Origin: Dehalococcoidia bacterium | GTDB lineage: Bacteria; Chloroflexota; Dehalococcoidia; SHYB01; SHYL01 | Assembly: GCA_009692825.1 (NCBI GenBank) | Contig: SHYL01000005.1 | Location: 1-45,596, forward strand | Length of the DNA stretch: 45,596 bases | Reading direction: 5' to 3' | Shown here: positions 1 to 8,491 of the stretch, in pieces | Position numbering within the stretch: position 1 is the stretch's first letter | How the letters are laid out: each line of letters begins with the position of its first letter | Notes under the pieces: generated by a model | Seen by the model: the letters and a program-made list of their open reading frames with translations, nothing else | What the model was told of the DNA's origin: nothing | The model's database searches: none | Program-made: the position numbers and the translations under genes

Positions 1-1
1 T

Positions 2-154
2 ATAGGCTTCGTTCTAGCTCTTTTGCTTGGCGTAATTTGGCCTCCGCTGCGCAAGATAAGCCCTGATCTTCTTGAGTCTCAAGACAGTCAAGGGGCCGTT
101 GGGGCGACTGCTTCAGGTTCAACCCAGGTAACCGCTGGACAAACAAAGGCGTAA
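2..154 (+). CDS. MFS transporter, C-terminal fragment (5' end outside window)
   Basis: An open frame enters from the left edge and ends at TAA 152-154, giving about 50 residues. It starts with a hydrophobic stretch and the motif GVIWPPLRK, followed by a polar Ser/Thr/Gln-rich tail. The next gene ends in almost the same way (GLLWPPLRN followed by a polar tail), so this is the last membrane segment and cytoplasmic tail of a paralogous major facilitator superfamily exporter. The gap to the next start is only 19 bases, which suggests co-transcription of the two transporters. The substrate cannot be deduced. The family call rests on resemblance to the neighbour alone. Confidence 0.7.
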   Translation: MGFVLALLLGVIWPPLRKISPDLLESQDSQGAVGATASGSTQVTAGQTKA

Positions 155-173
155 TAGCTAGCCTTACGAAACA

Positions 174-1484
174 ATGCAACGGACATCTGTATCTAAATTC
201 AAGCTGCCTAAGTCTTTTGCGGCCCTGCGCCATACGAACTACCGCTGGTTCTGGGCCAGTGCGGTCGGCCAGTCAGTTGCAATGGGGATGCAGCAGCTTA
301 CTGTGTCATGGCTCATCCTTGAGATAACAGATTCTCTGTCGCAATTCGGAATAGTCAGCTTTTTCCAAGGCGTCCCGATGCTCATCTTCATGCTCTTTGG
401 CGGAGCGCTAGCTGACAAATTTGACCGACTGAAGCTGATGATTGCCAGCACTATGGCTACTACATTGATAGTTTGTTTGTTAGCGGTACTGACGGTAACC
501 GACTATATACAGATTTGGCATATCTATGTTTCCGCCGCATTCCTCGGCGCTATCCAGGCGGTTAATACGCCTACACGTACGGCCGTTGTGGGAAACCTGG
601 TGCCGCGTGAAGATTTAATGAATGCGGTCGCGCTTAATAACACACTTATGAATCTTGCCAGGATACTTGGACCGTCTGTTACAGGGTTTATTATCGAGTC
701 CCTTGGAATTGGTCCGACGCTGTTTATGAACACTGGCTTTTACATAATGGGCATTTTGTTTTTGTTGCCGATCAGGGGTGTAAAAGTTGCACCCAGACAG
801 CGAAAGACGACCGTCTTTAAGGATGTTGTCGATGGTGTAAAGTACACTAAATCCAATGCTCCTGCGTGGGCTATCGTGCTTATTGGATTCTCTGCCGGGT
901 TATTTACATTTCCAATAGGTCAGATTGTTCCGGCTTTTGCCAAAGAAGAGATGCACCTAAGCGCCAGTGGGGCTGGCCTTCTCCAGATGGTCACCGGAAT
1001 TGGGGCGCTCGTTGCAAGCCTCAGCGTCGCTACACTTGGAAACTATAAGCATAAGAACTGGCTCTTTATAGCCTCAGCATTCCTTTGCGCTATCCCTTTG
1101 TTCTTATTCGCGGTGATCCCGTGGTTCCCGCTATCGATGTTCTTCCTAGCACTCGTTGGCTTTGGGACCATGATTTTTTTGAATCTAGGCATCACTTTAT
1201 TGCAGCTCCTGGTGCCTCCTGAGTATGCAGGCCGCGCATTAAGCTTATGGTTTGTAGGCGCAGCTTTTATCTTCCTGGGTGTGTTCCCTATCAGCGCGAT
1301 CGGAGATATTACAGGCCTGCGCTGGTCGTTAGGCGGCAGCGCATTGATAGGTCTATTCTTTGCCATATGGCTTGGTTTGCTTTGGCCGCCGCTTAGAAAC
1401 ATGAGATCCGGGCTGGAGGTTCAGCAAAAAGCTTCAGCAGAGACTTCGCAATCTTCAGAGGCTTCCGCGTCCAAGCCAAAGTGA
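174..1484 (+). CDS. MFS-type efflux transporter (DHA3/EntS-like)
   Basis: A 436-residue integral membrane protein with about 12 hydrophobic segments. The N-terminal part reads like the MFS_3/enterobactin-exporter type: NYRWFWAS near residue 22, then the loop-2/3 signature GGALADKFDRLKLM around residues 75-90 (the G-x-x-x-D-R/K-x-G/R class). Length is typical for the family. The tail after residue 410 is polar and Ser/Ala-rich. There is no clear Shine-Dalgarno before ATG 174, so translation may be coupled to the upstream paralogue. The gene ends exactly where the promoter of the TetR gene begins. Placement before a TetR regulator fits a drug, lipid or metabolite exporter, but the substrate is unknown. 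Confidence 0.85.
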   Translation: MQRTSVSKFKLPKSFAALRHTNYRWFWASAVGQSVAMGMQQLTVSWLILEITDSLSQFGIVSFFQGVPMLIFMLFGGALADKFDRLKLMIASTMATTLIVCLLAVLTVTDYIQIWHIYVSAAFLGAIQAVNTPTRTAVVGNLVPREDLMNAVALNNTLMNLARILGPSVTGFIIESLGIGPTLFMNTGFYIMGILFLLPIRGVKVAPRQRKTTVFKDVVDGVKYTKSNAPAWAIVLIGFSAGLFTFPIGQIVPAFAKEEMHLSASGAGLLQMVTGIGALVASLSVATLGNYKHKNWLFIASAFLCAIPLFLFAVIPWFPLSMFFLALVGFGTMIFLNLGITLLQLLVPPEYAGRALSLWFVGAAFIFLGVFPISAIGDITGLRWSLGGSALIGLFFAIWLGLLWPPLRNMRSGLEVQQKASAETSQSSEASASKPK

Positions 1485-1519
1485 TATAATTTTACAGACT
1501 GACCAGTCGGTCTGTAAAA
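1485..1519 (+). promoter_or_regulatory. tetR-mqn operon promoter with 30-bp palindromic operator
   Basis: A consensus -10 box TATAAT lies at 1485-1490, immediately after the MFS stop codon. Overlapping its end is a near-perfect palindrome at 1490-1519: arms TTTTACAGAC and GTCTGTAAAA flank an inner half-palindrome of GAC/GTC triplets with two mismatched pairs. The size and GACC/GGTC core are typical of TetR-family operators. The expected transcription start falls inside the palindrome, so a bound repressor would block initiation. The -35 region is weak. The TetR start codon is two bases past the palindrome. Confidence 0.75.
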
Positions 1520-1520
1520 T

Positions 1521-2132
1521 ATGAAAACACACGTAAATCAGGCTACCCAGGAGCGGATACTTCAAGCCGCTGGCGATGTATTTTCTCAGAAGGGCTATCA
1601 CGGGGCGAACGTAGATGAAATCGTTCGCTTGTCGGAGACGTCCAAGGGCGGGATATATTTCCATTTCTCGAGCAAAGAGATCCTATTTTTTGCTGTTATG
1701 GACGGTCTTGCATCTCAACTGGTTGGCAAAGTTGATCGTGCCGTATCGCGCGAGAAGACACCTCTAGGCAAATGTGAGGTTGCCCTTGAGACTGTCCTCA
1801 TGACTCTGGGTAACCACAAAAAGCTAGCTCGTCTCCTACTAGTGCAGGGCTACAGTATGGGCAAAGGCTTTGAGAACAAGCGCCGACAGATTTTCTCACG
1901 CTTTGCCGGACAGATTGAAGGTGTGCTTAATCAGGCGGTTAAAAGCGGTGATATACCTACACTAGATTCGAAGCTGGCCTCGTACGTATGGCTTGGCGCT
2001 ATCAGTGAGGTCGTCATGCTGTGGTTGCAGTCACCGGATGCCCGGTCCCCCAAAGAAGCTTGCCCCTACATGAGAGATATGCTGCTCAGGAGCGTTGGAT
2101 TTAAGGTGCCCGCAGCAACGAGGAGCAACTGA
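1521..2132 (+). CDS. TetR/AcrR family transcriptional regulator
   Basis: A 203-residue protein with a textbook N-terminal TetR helix-turn-helix: residues about 10-57 contain RILQAAGDVFSQKGYHG, the turn VDEIVRLSETSKGGIYFHF and the trailing SSKEILF. The C-terminal 140 residues are an all-helical ligand-binding and dimerisation domain of unassigned subtype. ATG 1521 has no Shine-Dalgarno, and the 5' leader predicted from the -10 box is only about 24 bases. The palindrome directly upstream is the probable autoregulatory operator. The stop TGA overlaps the ATG of the prenyltransferase gene (TGATG), so regulator and menaquinone genes form one transcript. Its role as a regulator of menaquinone synthesis and/or the upstream exporters is inferred from this layout; the ligand is unknown. 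Confidence 0.93.
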   Translation: MKTHVNQATQERILQAAGDVFSQKGYHGANVDEIVRLSETSKGGIYFHFSSKEILFFAVMDGLASQLVGKVDRAVSREKTPLGKCEVALETVLMTLGNHKKLARLLLVQGYSMGKGFENKRRQIFSRFAGQIEGVLNQAVKSGDIPTLDSKLASYVWLGAISEVVMLWLQSPDARSPKEACPYMRDMLLRSVGFKVPAATRSN

Positions 2133-3034
2133 TGTCATCCGTTAAAGTCGCGGCAAAAGATACGAACGCTGTCAAGAAAGACAAGCTTTCGTTATTTCTT
2201 GAGACGATCAAATTTGAGCACACGATATTTGCGTTGCCTTTCGCTTACATCGCCCTATTTTTAGTATCTGGCGGGTGGCCTAGCCTAAGTAACCTGGGTT
2301 GGGTCACTATCGCTATGGCAGGGGCTCGGACCTTTGGTATGGGTGTAAACCGCATTATTGATGCACGTATCGACGCGGCTAACCCGCGTACCGCTCAGCG
2401 TGCGCTGGCGTCTGGCAAGCTTTCGATGGTGGAAGGCATAGCCTTTGTAGCCGTTGCCTTTGCCGTATTTCTTATAGCCGTCTACCAATTGAGCGAATGG
2501 GCAGGTTACCTGTGGCCGCCCGTAATTTTCATGATGACTGTCTATCCATATTTCAAGCGTTTCACATGGCTTTGCCATCTGGGGCTTGGCCTGACTTATT
2601 TGATGGTGCCAAGCGGCGTATGGGTTGCAGTCGCAAACGAAATTTCGCTGTCATCAGTAGTGCTGTCTCTGGCTGCCATGTTCTGGGTTACTGGCTTTGA
2701 TCTTATTTACGCTTGCCAGGATGTTGATGTGGACCGCAAACAGGGCCTTTACTCGTTTCCTTCGAAGTTTGGCATCGGTGCAGGACTTAATGCGGCGAAA
2801 TTCATGCATATATTTACAGTGTCAGCTCTAGCGGTTGCGGGTGTTACGCTTGAGGCTGGCCCGCTATACTACCTGGGTGTAGCCGTTGCCGCCTCGATAC
2901 TTTTCTACGAGCACACGCTGGTCTCACTTAAAGACCTTTCGAAACTAAACGCAGCCTTCTTCACAATGAATGGCATCATGAGCGTAGTATTCTTCATTTT
3001 TGTAGCGGCTGACGTTCTCATCAGGAGCAATTAA
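2132..3034 (+). CDS. mqnP: UbiA-family prenyltransferase, probably MqnP
   Basis: A 300-residue polytopic membrane protein of the UbiA superfamily. It has both Asp-rich Mg-diphosphate motifs: NRIIDARIDAANPRT around residue 72 (N/DxxxDxxxD type) and DLIYACQDVDVDRKQG around residue 190. UbiA enzymes attach a polyprenyl chain to an aromatic ring. The sequence alone would fit a 4-hydroxybenzoate prenyltransferase, but the gene is followed by UbiX-like, UbiD-like, MqnE, MqnA and MqnC genes, so prenylation of 1,4-dihydroxy-6-naphthoate in the futalosine menaquinone pathway is the likely reaction. GAGGAG lies before the ATG, which overlaps the tetR stop codon. The following gene starts one base after its stop. 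Confidence 0.88.
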   Translation: MSSVKVAAKDTNAVKKDKLSLFLETIKFEHTIFALPFAYIALFLVSGGWPSLSNLGWVTIAMAGARTFGMGVNRIIDARIDAANPRTAQRALASGKLSMVEGIAFVAVAFAVFLIAVYQLSEWAGYLWPPVIFMMTVYPYFKRFTWLCHLGLGLTYLMVPSGVWVAVANEISLSSVVLSLAAMFWVTGFDLIYACQDVDVDRKQGLYSFPSKFGIGAGLNAAKFMHIFTVSALAVAGVTLEAGPLYYLGVAVAASILFYEHTLVSLKDLSKLNAAFFTMNGIMSVVFFIFVAADVLIRSN

Positions 3035-3673
3035 ATGGCAAATTATGTCATAGCTATAACAGGCGCCAGCGGCGCGCCGTATGCAGTCCGGCTGTTGCAG
3101 GCACTGACCTCATCTGGTCACGGCGTGAAGTTGGTAGTGTCCGAGGCAGGGGAGAAGGTGCTTGCGATCGAGTGCAAACTTAAGCTTCGTGGCGGACTTG
3201 CCCACAAGGAAGGCCAGTGGAAACAGGCATTAGGGCTTCCTGAATCGAGCGATCACTTAGAGCTATTTAATGTTAACAATCATGCCGCGACGATTGCGAG
3301 TGGCTCATATAAAGTCGCGGGCATGTGCGTTATACCATGCAGCATGGGCTCATTAGGCCGCATCGCAAACGGCATGGCGAGTAACCTTATAGAGCGTGCC
3401 GCAGACGTGACACTGAAGGAGAAGAGGCCGCTCATACTGGTGCCTCGCGAAACGCCGCTGAATCGCGTGCATCTCAAAAATCTGCTGGCGGCTCATGAAG
3501 CGGGCGCGGAAATCGTTCCGGCGATGCCTGGGTTTTATCACAACCCTAAAAGTATCGACGATATCGTCGACATGCTGGTAAGTCGCGTCCTAGACCGCCT
3601 GGGTGTGGATAACGAACTTTACAGGAGATGGGGCGGTCCCCTACCTGAACACGCGGTGACAGAGATCGAATGA
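3035..3673 (+). CDS. mqnM: UbiX-like flavin prenyltransferase (MqnM)
   Basis: A 212-residue flavoprotein. The N-terminal ITGASGAPYAVRLLQAL is the FMN-binding signature of UbiX/Pad1. The later stretch CVIPCSMGSLGRIANG and the segment LILVPRETPLN are also family hallmarks. UbiX makes prenylated FMN, the cofactor of UbiD decarboxylases; the UbiD homologue is the next gene and overlaps it by four bases (ATGA), which supports a dedicated pair. In futalosine clusters this pair is called MqnM/MqnL. AGGAG lies before ATG 3035. Length is normal and no key segment is missing. The function call is strong; the pathway assignment comes from the neighbours. Confidence 0.92.
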   Translation: MANYVIAITGASGAPYAVRLLQALTSSGHGVKLVVSEAGEKVLAIECKLKLRGGLAHKEGQWKQALGLPESSDHLELFNVNNHAATIASGSYKVAGMCVIPCSMGSLGRIANGMASNLIERAADVTLKEKRPLILVPRETPLNRVHLKNLLAAHEAGAEIVPAMPGFYHNPKSIDDIVDMLVSRVLDRLGVDNELYRRWGGPLPEHAVTEIE

Positions 3674-5430
3674 GCTTTAACGATCTGCAGTCCTATTTGA
3701 AAGCTATTGAGCTCAAGGGCGATCTTAAAAGGGTCAAAGTTGAAGTAGACCCTGAGCTGGAAATCGCTGAGATCGCACAGAGGGTGGTTTTGGAAGATGG
3801 CCCGGCCGTTCTTTTTGAAAACGTGAAAGGCGCGAAGTATCCGCTGGCTATCAATATCATGGGCAGTATGAGAAGGATCGAAACCGCGCTGGGGAGGCAT
3901 CCGGCTGAGCTTGGCATGGAGCTTATAGAGACGATAGAGAAGCTTAACCCTCCATCCTTGAAGAATTTGTGGAGCTCACGGGGCAGGCTGATGAAGTTAA
4001 TAGCAGCGCGTAAGAAAAGAGTTGGCAGCGGAATCTCGCAGGAAGAGATGGATAAGCCAGCGGACCTTACAAAACTGCCGATCATCAAGTGTTGGCCCGG
4101 TGATGGTGGACGATTCATCACTTTTCCTCTGGTGCTTACGTACGACCCTCTGAACGGGCGTAGCAACCTGGGGACATATCGTATGCAGATGTTTGACGCA
4201 GCAACTACCGGTATGCACTGGCAGATCCAGAAGGGCGGCGGATTTCATTATTTTCAGGCCGAAAAACTGGGTAAACCTTTAGAGGTTTCCGTAGCCATCG
4301 GCGGTGACCCTGCGCTGATGCTGTCTGCAATCATGCCGTTGCCTGAAGGCATTGAGGAGCTCATCTTCAGCGGAATCCTTCGCGGCAAACCCACAAGGCT
4401 TACGCGGGGCAAAACCGTGAATATGGATGTGCCTGCGAATGCCGAGTTTGTACTGGAAGGTGTAGTACACCCTAATGAACGCAGACTTGAAGGGCCGTTT
4501 GGCGACCATTTTGGGCACTATTCTGAAGCAGCCCAGTTCCCGGTATTTCACATCAATGCGATAACCCACCGCAAAAATCCTATTTATGTCGCCGCAGTTG
4601 TAGGCAAGCCGCCCCAGGAAGACAAAGCTATGGGCGATGCGGTGCAGGAGATCACACGTCCCGCGATCAGGCTGATACAGCCTGAGGTGAAAGACCTTTG
4701 GGCCTACTACCAGGCCGGGTTCCATAATTTCTTAGTGGTGGCAGTTGAGTCGCGCTATACCAAGGAGCCAATGAAATCGGCGCTTGCGCTTCTCGGAAAC
4801 GGCCAACTCTCTTTAACTAAATGCGTTGTACTTGTAGACTCCACCGTAAGCGTACGTGATTTCAAGGCTGTATTACATGAGATTCGTCAGTATTTTGACC
4901 CTAAAGAAGATTTCCTTATGCTGCCCAAAGTTCCTCTGGATACCCTGGACTTCACAAGCTACAAGATGCACCTGGGAAGCAAGATGGTTATCGATGCCAC
5001 ACGGGCGGGTAAGCCACAGCGCAGCGTCAGGTATGGCTTGCACGTTGATCCGAAGCAGCTCGGGCCGGAGATCAAGCGGTGGCGTTTACTCGAAGATACG
5101 CTGCTTGTCGTGCAGGTGGCAGGCGATGCGAAATCTATAATTTCTAGGCTTGTAAAGTCGGAATCTTTATCAGGCGTAAGCATGGTCGCGGCAGTAAGCC
5201 CGGACGTACAGATCGATGACGAGACTAATCTGCTGTGGGGTATCTTTACGCGCTTTGATCCTGCGCGCGACATGGTTTTTACCGATATGCGCATGACTGA
5301 GGCAGCGCCTTTGTATTCCGGTGTGATGGGCATCGATGCTACGCATAAACAGGGCTATCCGGCACCGCTCGAAATGACCTCTGAAATAAAAGCGAAGGTG
5401 GACAAAAGATGGGGCCAGTACTGGAAGTAA
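3670..5430 (+). CDS. mqnL: UbiD-like prenyl-FMN-dependent decarboxylase (MqnL)
   Basis: A 586-residue member of the UbiD (3-octaprenyl-4-hydroxybenzoate carboxy-lyase) family. The diagnostic segment RRLEGPFGDHFGHYS near residue 275 carries the acidic residues of the UbiD active site, and TYRMQMFDAATTGMHWQIQ around residue 172 is the conserved cofactor and metal region. It is longer than E. coli UbiD (about 497 residues), with extra sequence mainly at the N-terminal side and in the C-terminal half. The likely reaction is removal of the carboxyl group from prenylated 1,4-dihydroxy-6-naphthoate late in the futalosine route, with cofactor from the adjoining UbiX homologue. Its 3' end overlaps mqnE by 22 bases, indicating translational coupling. 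Confidence 0.9.
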   Translation: MSFNDLQSYLKAIELKGDLKRVKVEVDPELEIAEIAQRVVLEDGPAVLFENVKGAKYPLAINIMGSMRRIETALGRHPAELGMELIETIEKLNPPSLKNLWSSRGRLMKLIAARKKRVGSGISQEEMDKPADLTKLPIIKCWPGDGGRFITFPLVLTYDPLNGRSNLGTYRMQMFDAATTGMHWQIQKGGGFHYFQAEKLGKPLEVSVAIGGDPALMLSAIMPLPEGIEELIFSGILRGKPTRLTRGKTVNMDVPANAEFVLEGVVHPNERRLEGPFGDHFGHYSEAAQFPVFHINAITHRKNPIYVAAVVGKPPQEDKAMGDAVQEITRPAIRLIQPEVKDLWAYYQAGFHNFLVVAVESRYTKEPMKSALALLGNGQLSLTKCVVLVDSTVSVRDFKAVLHEIRQYFDPKEDFLMLPKVPLDTLDFTSYKMHLGSKMVIDATRAGKPQRSVRYGLHVDPKQLGPEIKRWRLLEDTLLVVQVAGDAKSIISRLVKSESLSGVSMVAAVSPDVQIDDETNLLWGIFTRFDPARDMVFTDMRMTEAAPLYSGVMGIDATHKQGYPAPLEMTSEIKAKVDKRWGQYWK

Positions 5431-6515
5431 GGGATATTCTTTTTTCTGACAGGACTTTAATACCTATCTGGGAGAAGGTAAAAGCGGGCGAGCGCCTGAC
5501 TTTTGAAGACGGCATGAAGATGCTGACAACGGAGGACCTTCCGTCTCTAGGTAACATGGCGGACCATGTAAAGCAGAAGAAATCTGATAACTTTGCCTAT
5601 TTCGTCATTAACAGGCAGGTAAATCCCACGAATCTTTGTGTGTTGTCATGCAAGTTTTGTGATTTTGCTAAGAAGAAAGGTGATGAGGGCGCCTATGAGA
5701 TGACCATGGACCATATCTTGGGCATGCTTACGGAAGAGATGCACGAAGTGCATATCGTAGGAGGTCACCACCCTGACTGGCCATTCGAGCATTACCTTGA
5801 GATTGTCAAAACTATCCACGAGAAATTCCCGAACATGCAAATTAAGGCTTTCACTGCGGCTGAATTCGATTATTTTGAGAAGCGTTGGAAAGTTCCGGTA
5901 GCTGAGGCAATGGCCCGATTGAAGGAAGTGGGCCTCCGCGCATTACCAGGTGGTGGGGCTGAGGTCTTCTCCGATAGGGTCCGTAAGATCCTGTTCCCTG
6001 GCAAGGCTGGATATACTCGCTGGCTTGAGATCCATCGTACTGCTCACAAGATGGGCCTGCGCTCTAACGCAACTCTGCTTTACGGTCACATAGAGACGTT
6101 TGAAGAGCGCATCCGACACATGATTATGCTCAGGGAACTCCAGGATGAAACAGGTGGATTCTTTTCGTTCATACCTCTGGAGTATCAGATAGGCGATACA
6201 CACCTTGTGCCCAGGCAGGCATCTGCTATCGATAACCTGCGCACGATTGCTACGTCACGCCTGATGCTGGATAACTTCCCGCATATCAAGGCATACTGGA
6301 TAATGATGGGGGAGGAGTCCGCATCCATGGCCTTAAACTTCGGCGCGGATGATATGGATGGGACGATAGGCAAAGAGCTTATCGCTCATGCGGCCAAGGC
6401 TTCCAGCCCGGTCGGTCTGGCGAAGGAGCACCTTGTTCGATTAATAAGAGATGCCGGCAAGATTCCTGTAGAACGAGACGCACTTTATAACAAGATCAAG
6501 GTCTATGCCGATTAA
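5409..6515 (+). CDS. mqnE: Aminofutalosine synthase MqnE (radical SAM)
   Basis: A 368-residue radical SAM enzyme. The cluster-binding motif CVLSCKFC places Cys at 77, 81 and 84 (CX3CX2C), and LPGGGAEVFSDRVRK near residue 180 plus FFSFIPLEYQ are typical of the MqnE/MqnC/CofH group. MqnE joins the product of MqnA, 3-[(1-carboxyvinyl)oxy]benzoate, to S-adenosylmethionine-derived adenosine to give 6-amino-6-deoxyfutalosine. The gene starts inside the end of mqnL and overlaps mqnA by 11 bases. It is a paralogue of the mqnC product two genes downstream. MqnE is distinguished from MqnC by direct adjacency to mqnA and the shorter motif context, and both assignments agree with pathway logic. Confidence 0.93.
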   Translation: MGPVLEVRDILFSDRTLIPIWEKVKAGERLTFEDGMKMLTTEDLPSLGNMADHVKQKKSDNFAYFVINRQVNPTNLCVLSCKFCDFAKKKGDEGAYEMTMDHILGMLTEEMHEVHIVGGHHPDWPFEHYLEIVKTIHEKFPNMQIKAFTAAEFDYFEKRWKVPVAEAMARLKEVGLRALPGGGAEVFSDRVRKILFPGKAGYTRWLEIHRTAHKMGLRSNATLLYGHIETFEERIRHMIMLRELQDETGGFFSFIPLEYQIGDTHLVPRQASAIDNLRTIATSRLMLDNFPHIKAYWIMMGEESASMALNFGADDMDGTIGKELIAHAAKASSPVGLAKEHLVRLIRDAGKIPVERDALYNKIKVYAD

Positions 6516-7284
6516 AATTGGCTTAATGCCGTATCTGAATTCAGTGTTGTTCTATAGGGCAATGAAGCCCGATAAGTTCAACCTTGTTGCGCTGCCGCCG
6601 CGCGCTATGACGCAGGCCGCCGCTGAAGGCAAGCTGGACGCCGGCCCGATACCAGTCGTGGGAGGCATGGCGCTTGAGCGCGATTTCGAGCCGCTCGGCA
6701 ATTTCTGCATCGCGACGAAGGATAAAGCGCGAAGCATTTTGCTTTTTTCCAGGGTAAGAATTGAGAAACTTGATGGTAAAAAAGTCGGCGTTACTGATGA
6801 GACATCCACGTCTGAACAGCTTTTGAAGGTATTGCTTACACACAAGTTCAACTTGAAGAATATCTCATATGTCTCGCTGGAATCGCCTAATGATGCTTAT
6901 TTGCTTATTGGCGACGGCGCGCTTAAAAACAGGAGTGGAGTTCAGGGCTACCCATACATGTATGACCTCGGCGAGGTATGGAATAGCTGGAAAGGGCTTT
7001 CTTTTGTATTTGCCGTTTGGATCGTCAGAAAGAGCCTTCCGCAAGAGCAAAAAGACGCCATGAGTGCCGCTATTCGTGCCAGCCTGAACATGCCGCCTGA
7101 CTATAAGCGATTCGGGACAGATAGACTGGGGTTGAACATGAATGATTCTGAAGTGCGTGAATATCTCGAAGGTTTCAATTTCGTAATGGGCGAACAGGAG
7201 TACAAGGCGTTAAAGCTATTCAAGAGCTACTTGCCGGTTTTGTCAGGTAATCCGCAGACGCAAAGTCCAAAAATTGTTCGATAG
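6505..7284 (+). CDS. mqnA: Chorismate dehydratase MqnA
   Basis: A 259-residue MqnA-family protein with a periplasmic-binding-like fold. The N-terminal IGLMPYLNSVLFY (usual form G-x-x-x-Y-x-N-x-x-P), the segment LDAGPIPVVGG and the later LLIGDGALKN and YDLGEVWNSWKGLSFVFAVW are family hallmarks. It dehydrates chorismate to 3-[(1-carboxyvinyl)oxy]benzoate, the entry step of the futalosine pathway. The start overlaps the 3' end of mqnE, the enzyme that uses its product. The stop is 21 bases before mqnC. Length is close to that of characterised MqnA proteins. The C-terminal 30 residues are polar and less conserved. Confidence 0.93.
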   Translation: MPIKIGLMPYLNSVLFYRAMKPDKFNLVALPPRAMTQAAAEGKLDAGPIPVVGGMALERDFEPLGNFCIATKDKARSILLFSRVRIEKLDGKKVGVTDETSTSEQLLKVLLTHKFNLKNISYVSLESPNDAYLLIGDGALKNRSGVQGYPYMYDLGEVWNSWKGLSFVFAVWIVRKSLPQEQKDAMSAAIRASLNMPPDYKRFGTDRLGLNMNDSEVREYLEGFNFVMGEQEYKALKLFKSYLPVLSGNPQTQSPKIVR

Positions 7285-7305
7285 TCGTAGATAGGGGTAA
7301 CCACC

Positions 7306-8409
7306 ATGCTAAAAGAGATACGCGAAAAAGTCCTTAATCATCAGCGCATCACCAGAGAAGAAGGTATGTACTTGCTCCAGCAGGCGCCTCTCTTGGAGCT
7401 TGCGCCTCTTGCTAACAACTGGAGATACCACTACAACCCCGACAAAAACGTGACGTTTGTTGTGGACACTAACCTGAATTACACCAATGTCTGCGATGCG
7501 TACTGCACCTTCTGCGCGTTCTACAGGACAGAGAAGGATTCAGATGCCTACACGCATACCGTCGACGAGATGATGGACAAGATTGGGCAGGCGTATAGCA
7601 AAGGTGTTACCCGCATTCTTATGCAGGGCGGGCTAAATTCAAAGCTTCCGCTTGAATATTACGAGAACATGCTCAGGGAAGCCCACAAGCGTTTTCCCGA
7701 CCTATCGGCTCACTTTTACTCCGCCCCTGAAGTGAAGAAAATGGCCCAGGTGTCGGGCCTATCTGTAAAGGACGTTTTGATCAGGCTGAAGGCAGCTGGA
7801 TTGAAGAGTATCCCGGGTGGTGGCTCCGAAGTGCTTACGAACCGCGTGAAGTTCAAGGTAAGCCGCTTGTTCCCAAAGGGCCAAGTATCGGACTGGACGG
7901 AGGTTCACCGCGAGGCGCACAAGCTTGGCATATTCACCACAGCTACGATGATGTACGGACACCTTGAAGAAGACGAGGACATCATGGAGCACCTGGACGT
8001 GATAAGGGACCTTCAGGATGAGACTAAGGGGTTCGGTGCTTTCATTCCCTGGAGCTTCAAAAAGAACGATACAGCATTAGACAAGCGTATCAAGGAAGAG
8101 GCAGGCCCAAATAAATATCTTCGAATTATCGCCCTGTCCCGGATCTACCTGGATAACATAAAGCACATCCAGGGCTCGTGGTTCTCAGAGGGCAAGAAGA
8201 CCGGACAGGTATCTCTTCATTTCGGCGCCGACGATTTTGGGGGCACCCTCTTTGATGAAAACGTAATGCTCGCCGCTGGCTTCTACAACAGGGTAACCGT
8301 AGATGAAGTCGTAACGCTCATACGTGAGTCAGGCTTCACGCCAGTAGAACGCACGACTGAGTACGAGATACTGCGTAAATTTGAACGACCTGAGGTTGTG
8401 AAGGCTTAA
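7306..8409 (+). CDS. mqnC: Cyclic dehypoxanthinyl futalosine synthase MqnC (radical SAM)
   Basis: A 367-residue radical SAM protein with CDAYCTFC giving Cys 63, 67 and 70. NVCDAYCTFCAFYR, MQGGLNSKLPLEYYE and SIPGGGSEVLTNRVK are characteristic of MqnC. It cyclises dehypoxanthine futalosine to the cyclic form that MqnD then cleaves. The ATG is preceded by AGGGGTAA. The expected intermediate supplier MqnB (or an MTAN-type nucleosidase) is not encoded in this window, so that step must be filled elsewhere. This gene closes the plus-strand menaquinone run. A separate predicted promoter starts soon after its stop. Confidence 0.94.
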   Translation: MLKEIREKVLNHQRITREEGMYLLQQAPLLELAPLANNWRYHYNPDKNVTFVVDTNLNYTNVCDAYCTFCAFYRTEKDSDAYTHTVDEMMDKIGQAYSKGVTRILMQGGLNSKLPLEYYENMLREAHKRFPDLSAHFYSAPEVKKMAQVSGLSVKDVLIRLKAAGLKSIPGGGSEVLTNRVKFKVSRLFPKGQVSDWTEVHREAHKLGIFTTATMMYGHLEEDEDIMEHLDVIRDLQDETKGFGAFIPWSFKKNDTALDKRIKEEAGPNKYLRIIALSRIYLDNIKHIQGSWFSEGKKTGQVSLHFGADDFGGTLFDENVMLAAGFYNRVTVDEVVTLIRESGFTPVERTTEYEILRKFERPEVVKA

Positions 8410-8424
8410 AATCAGCCTCTCGAG

Positions 8425-8453
8425 TTGAGGGGTAATATCTGGTGAGCTACAAT
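8425..8453 (+). promoter_or_regulatory. Predicted sigma-70-type promoter before small membrane protein
   Basis: TTGAGG at 8425-8430 and TACAAT at 8448-8453 are separated by exactly 17 bases. The predicted start is near 8460, giving a leader of about 32 bases to the small ORF at 8492. This suggests the small gene can be expressed apart from mqnC. Confidence 0.6.
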
Positions 8454-8491
8454 ACGGTCATTGAAAACTGCTTGAGCTTAAGGGGTTAAAA

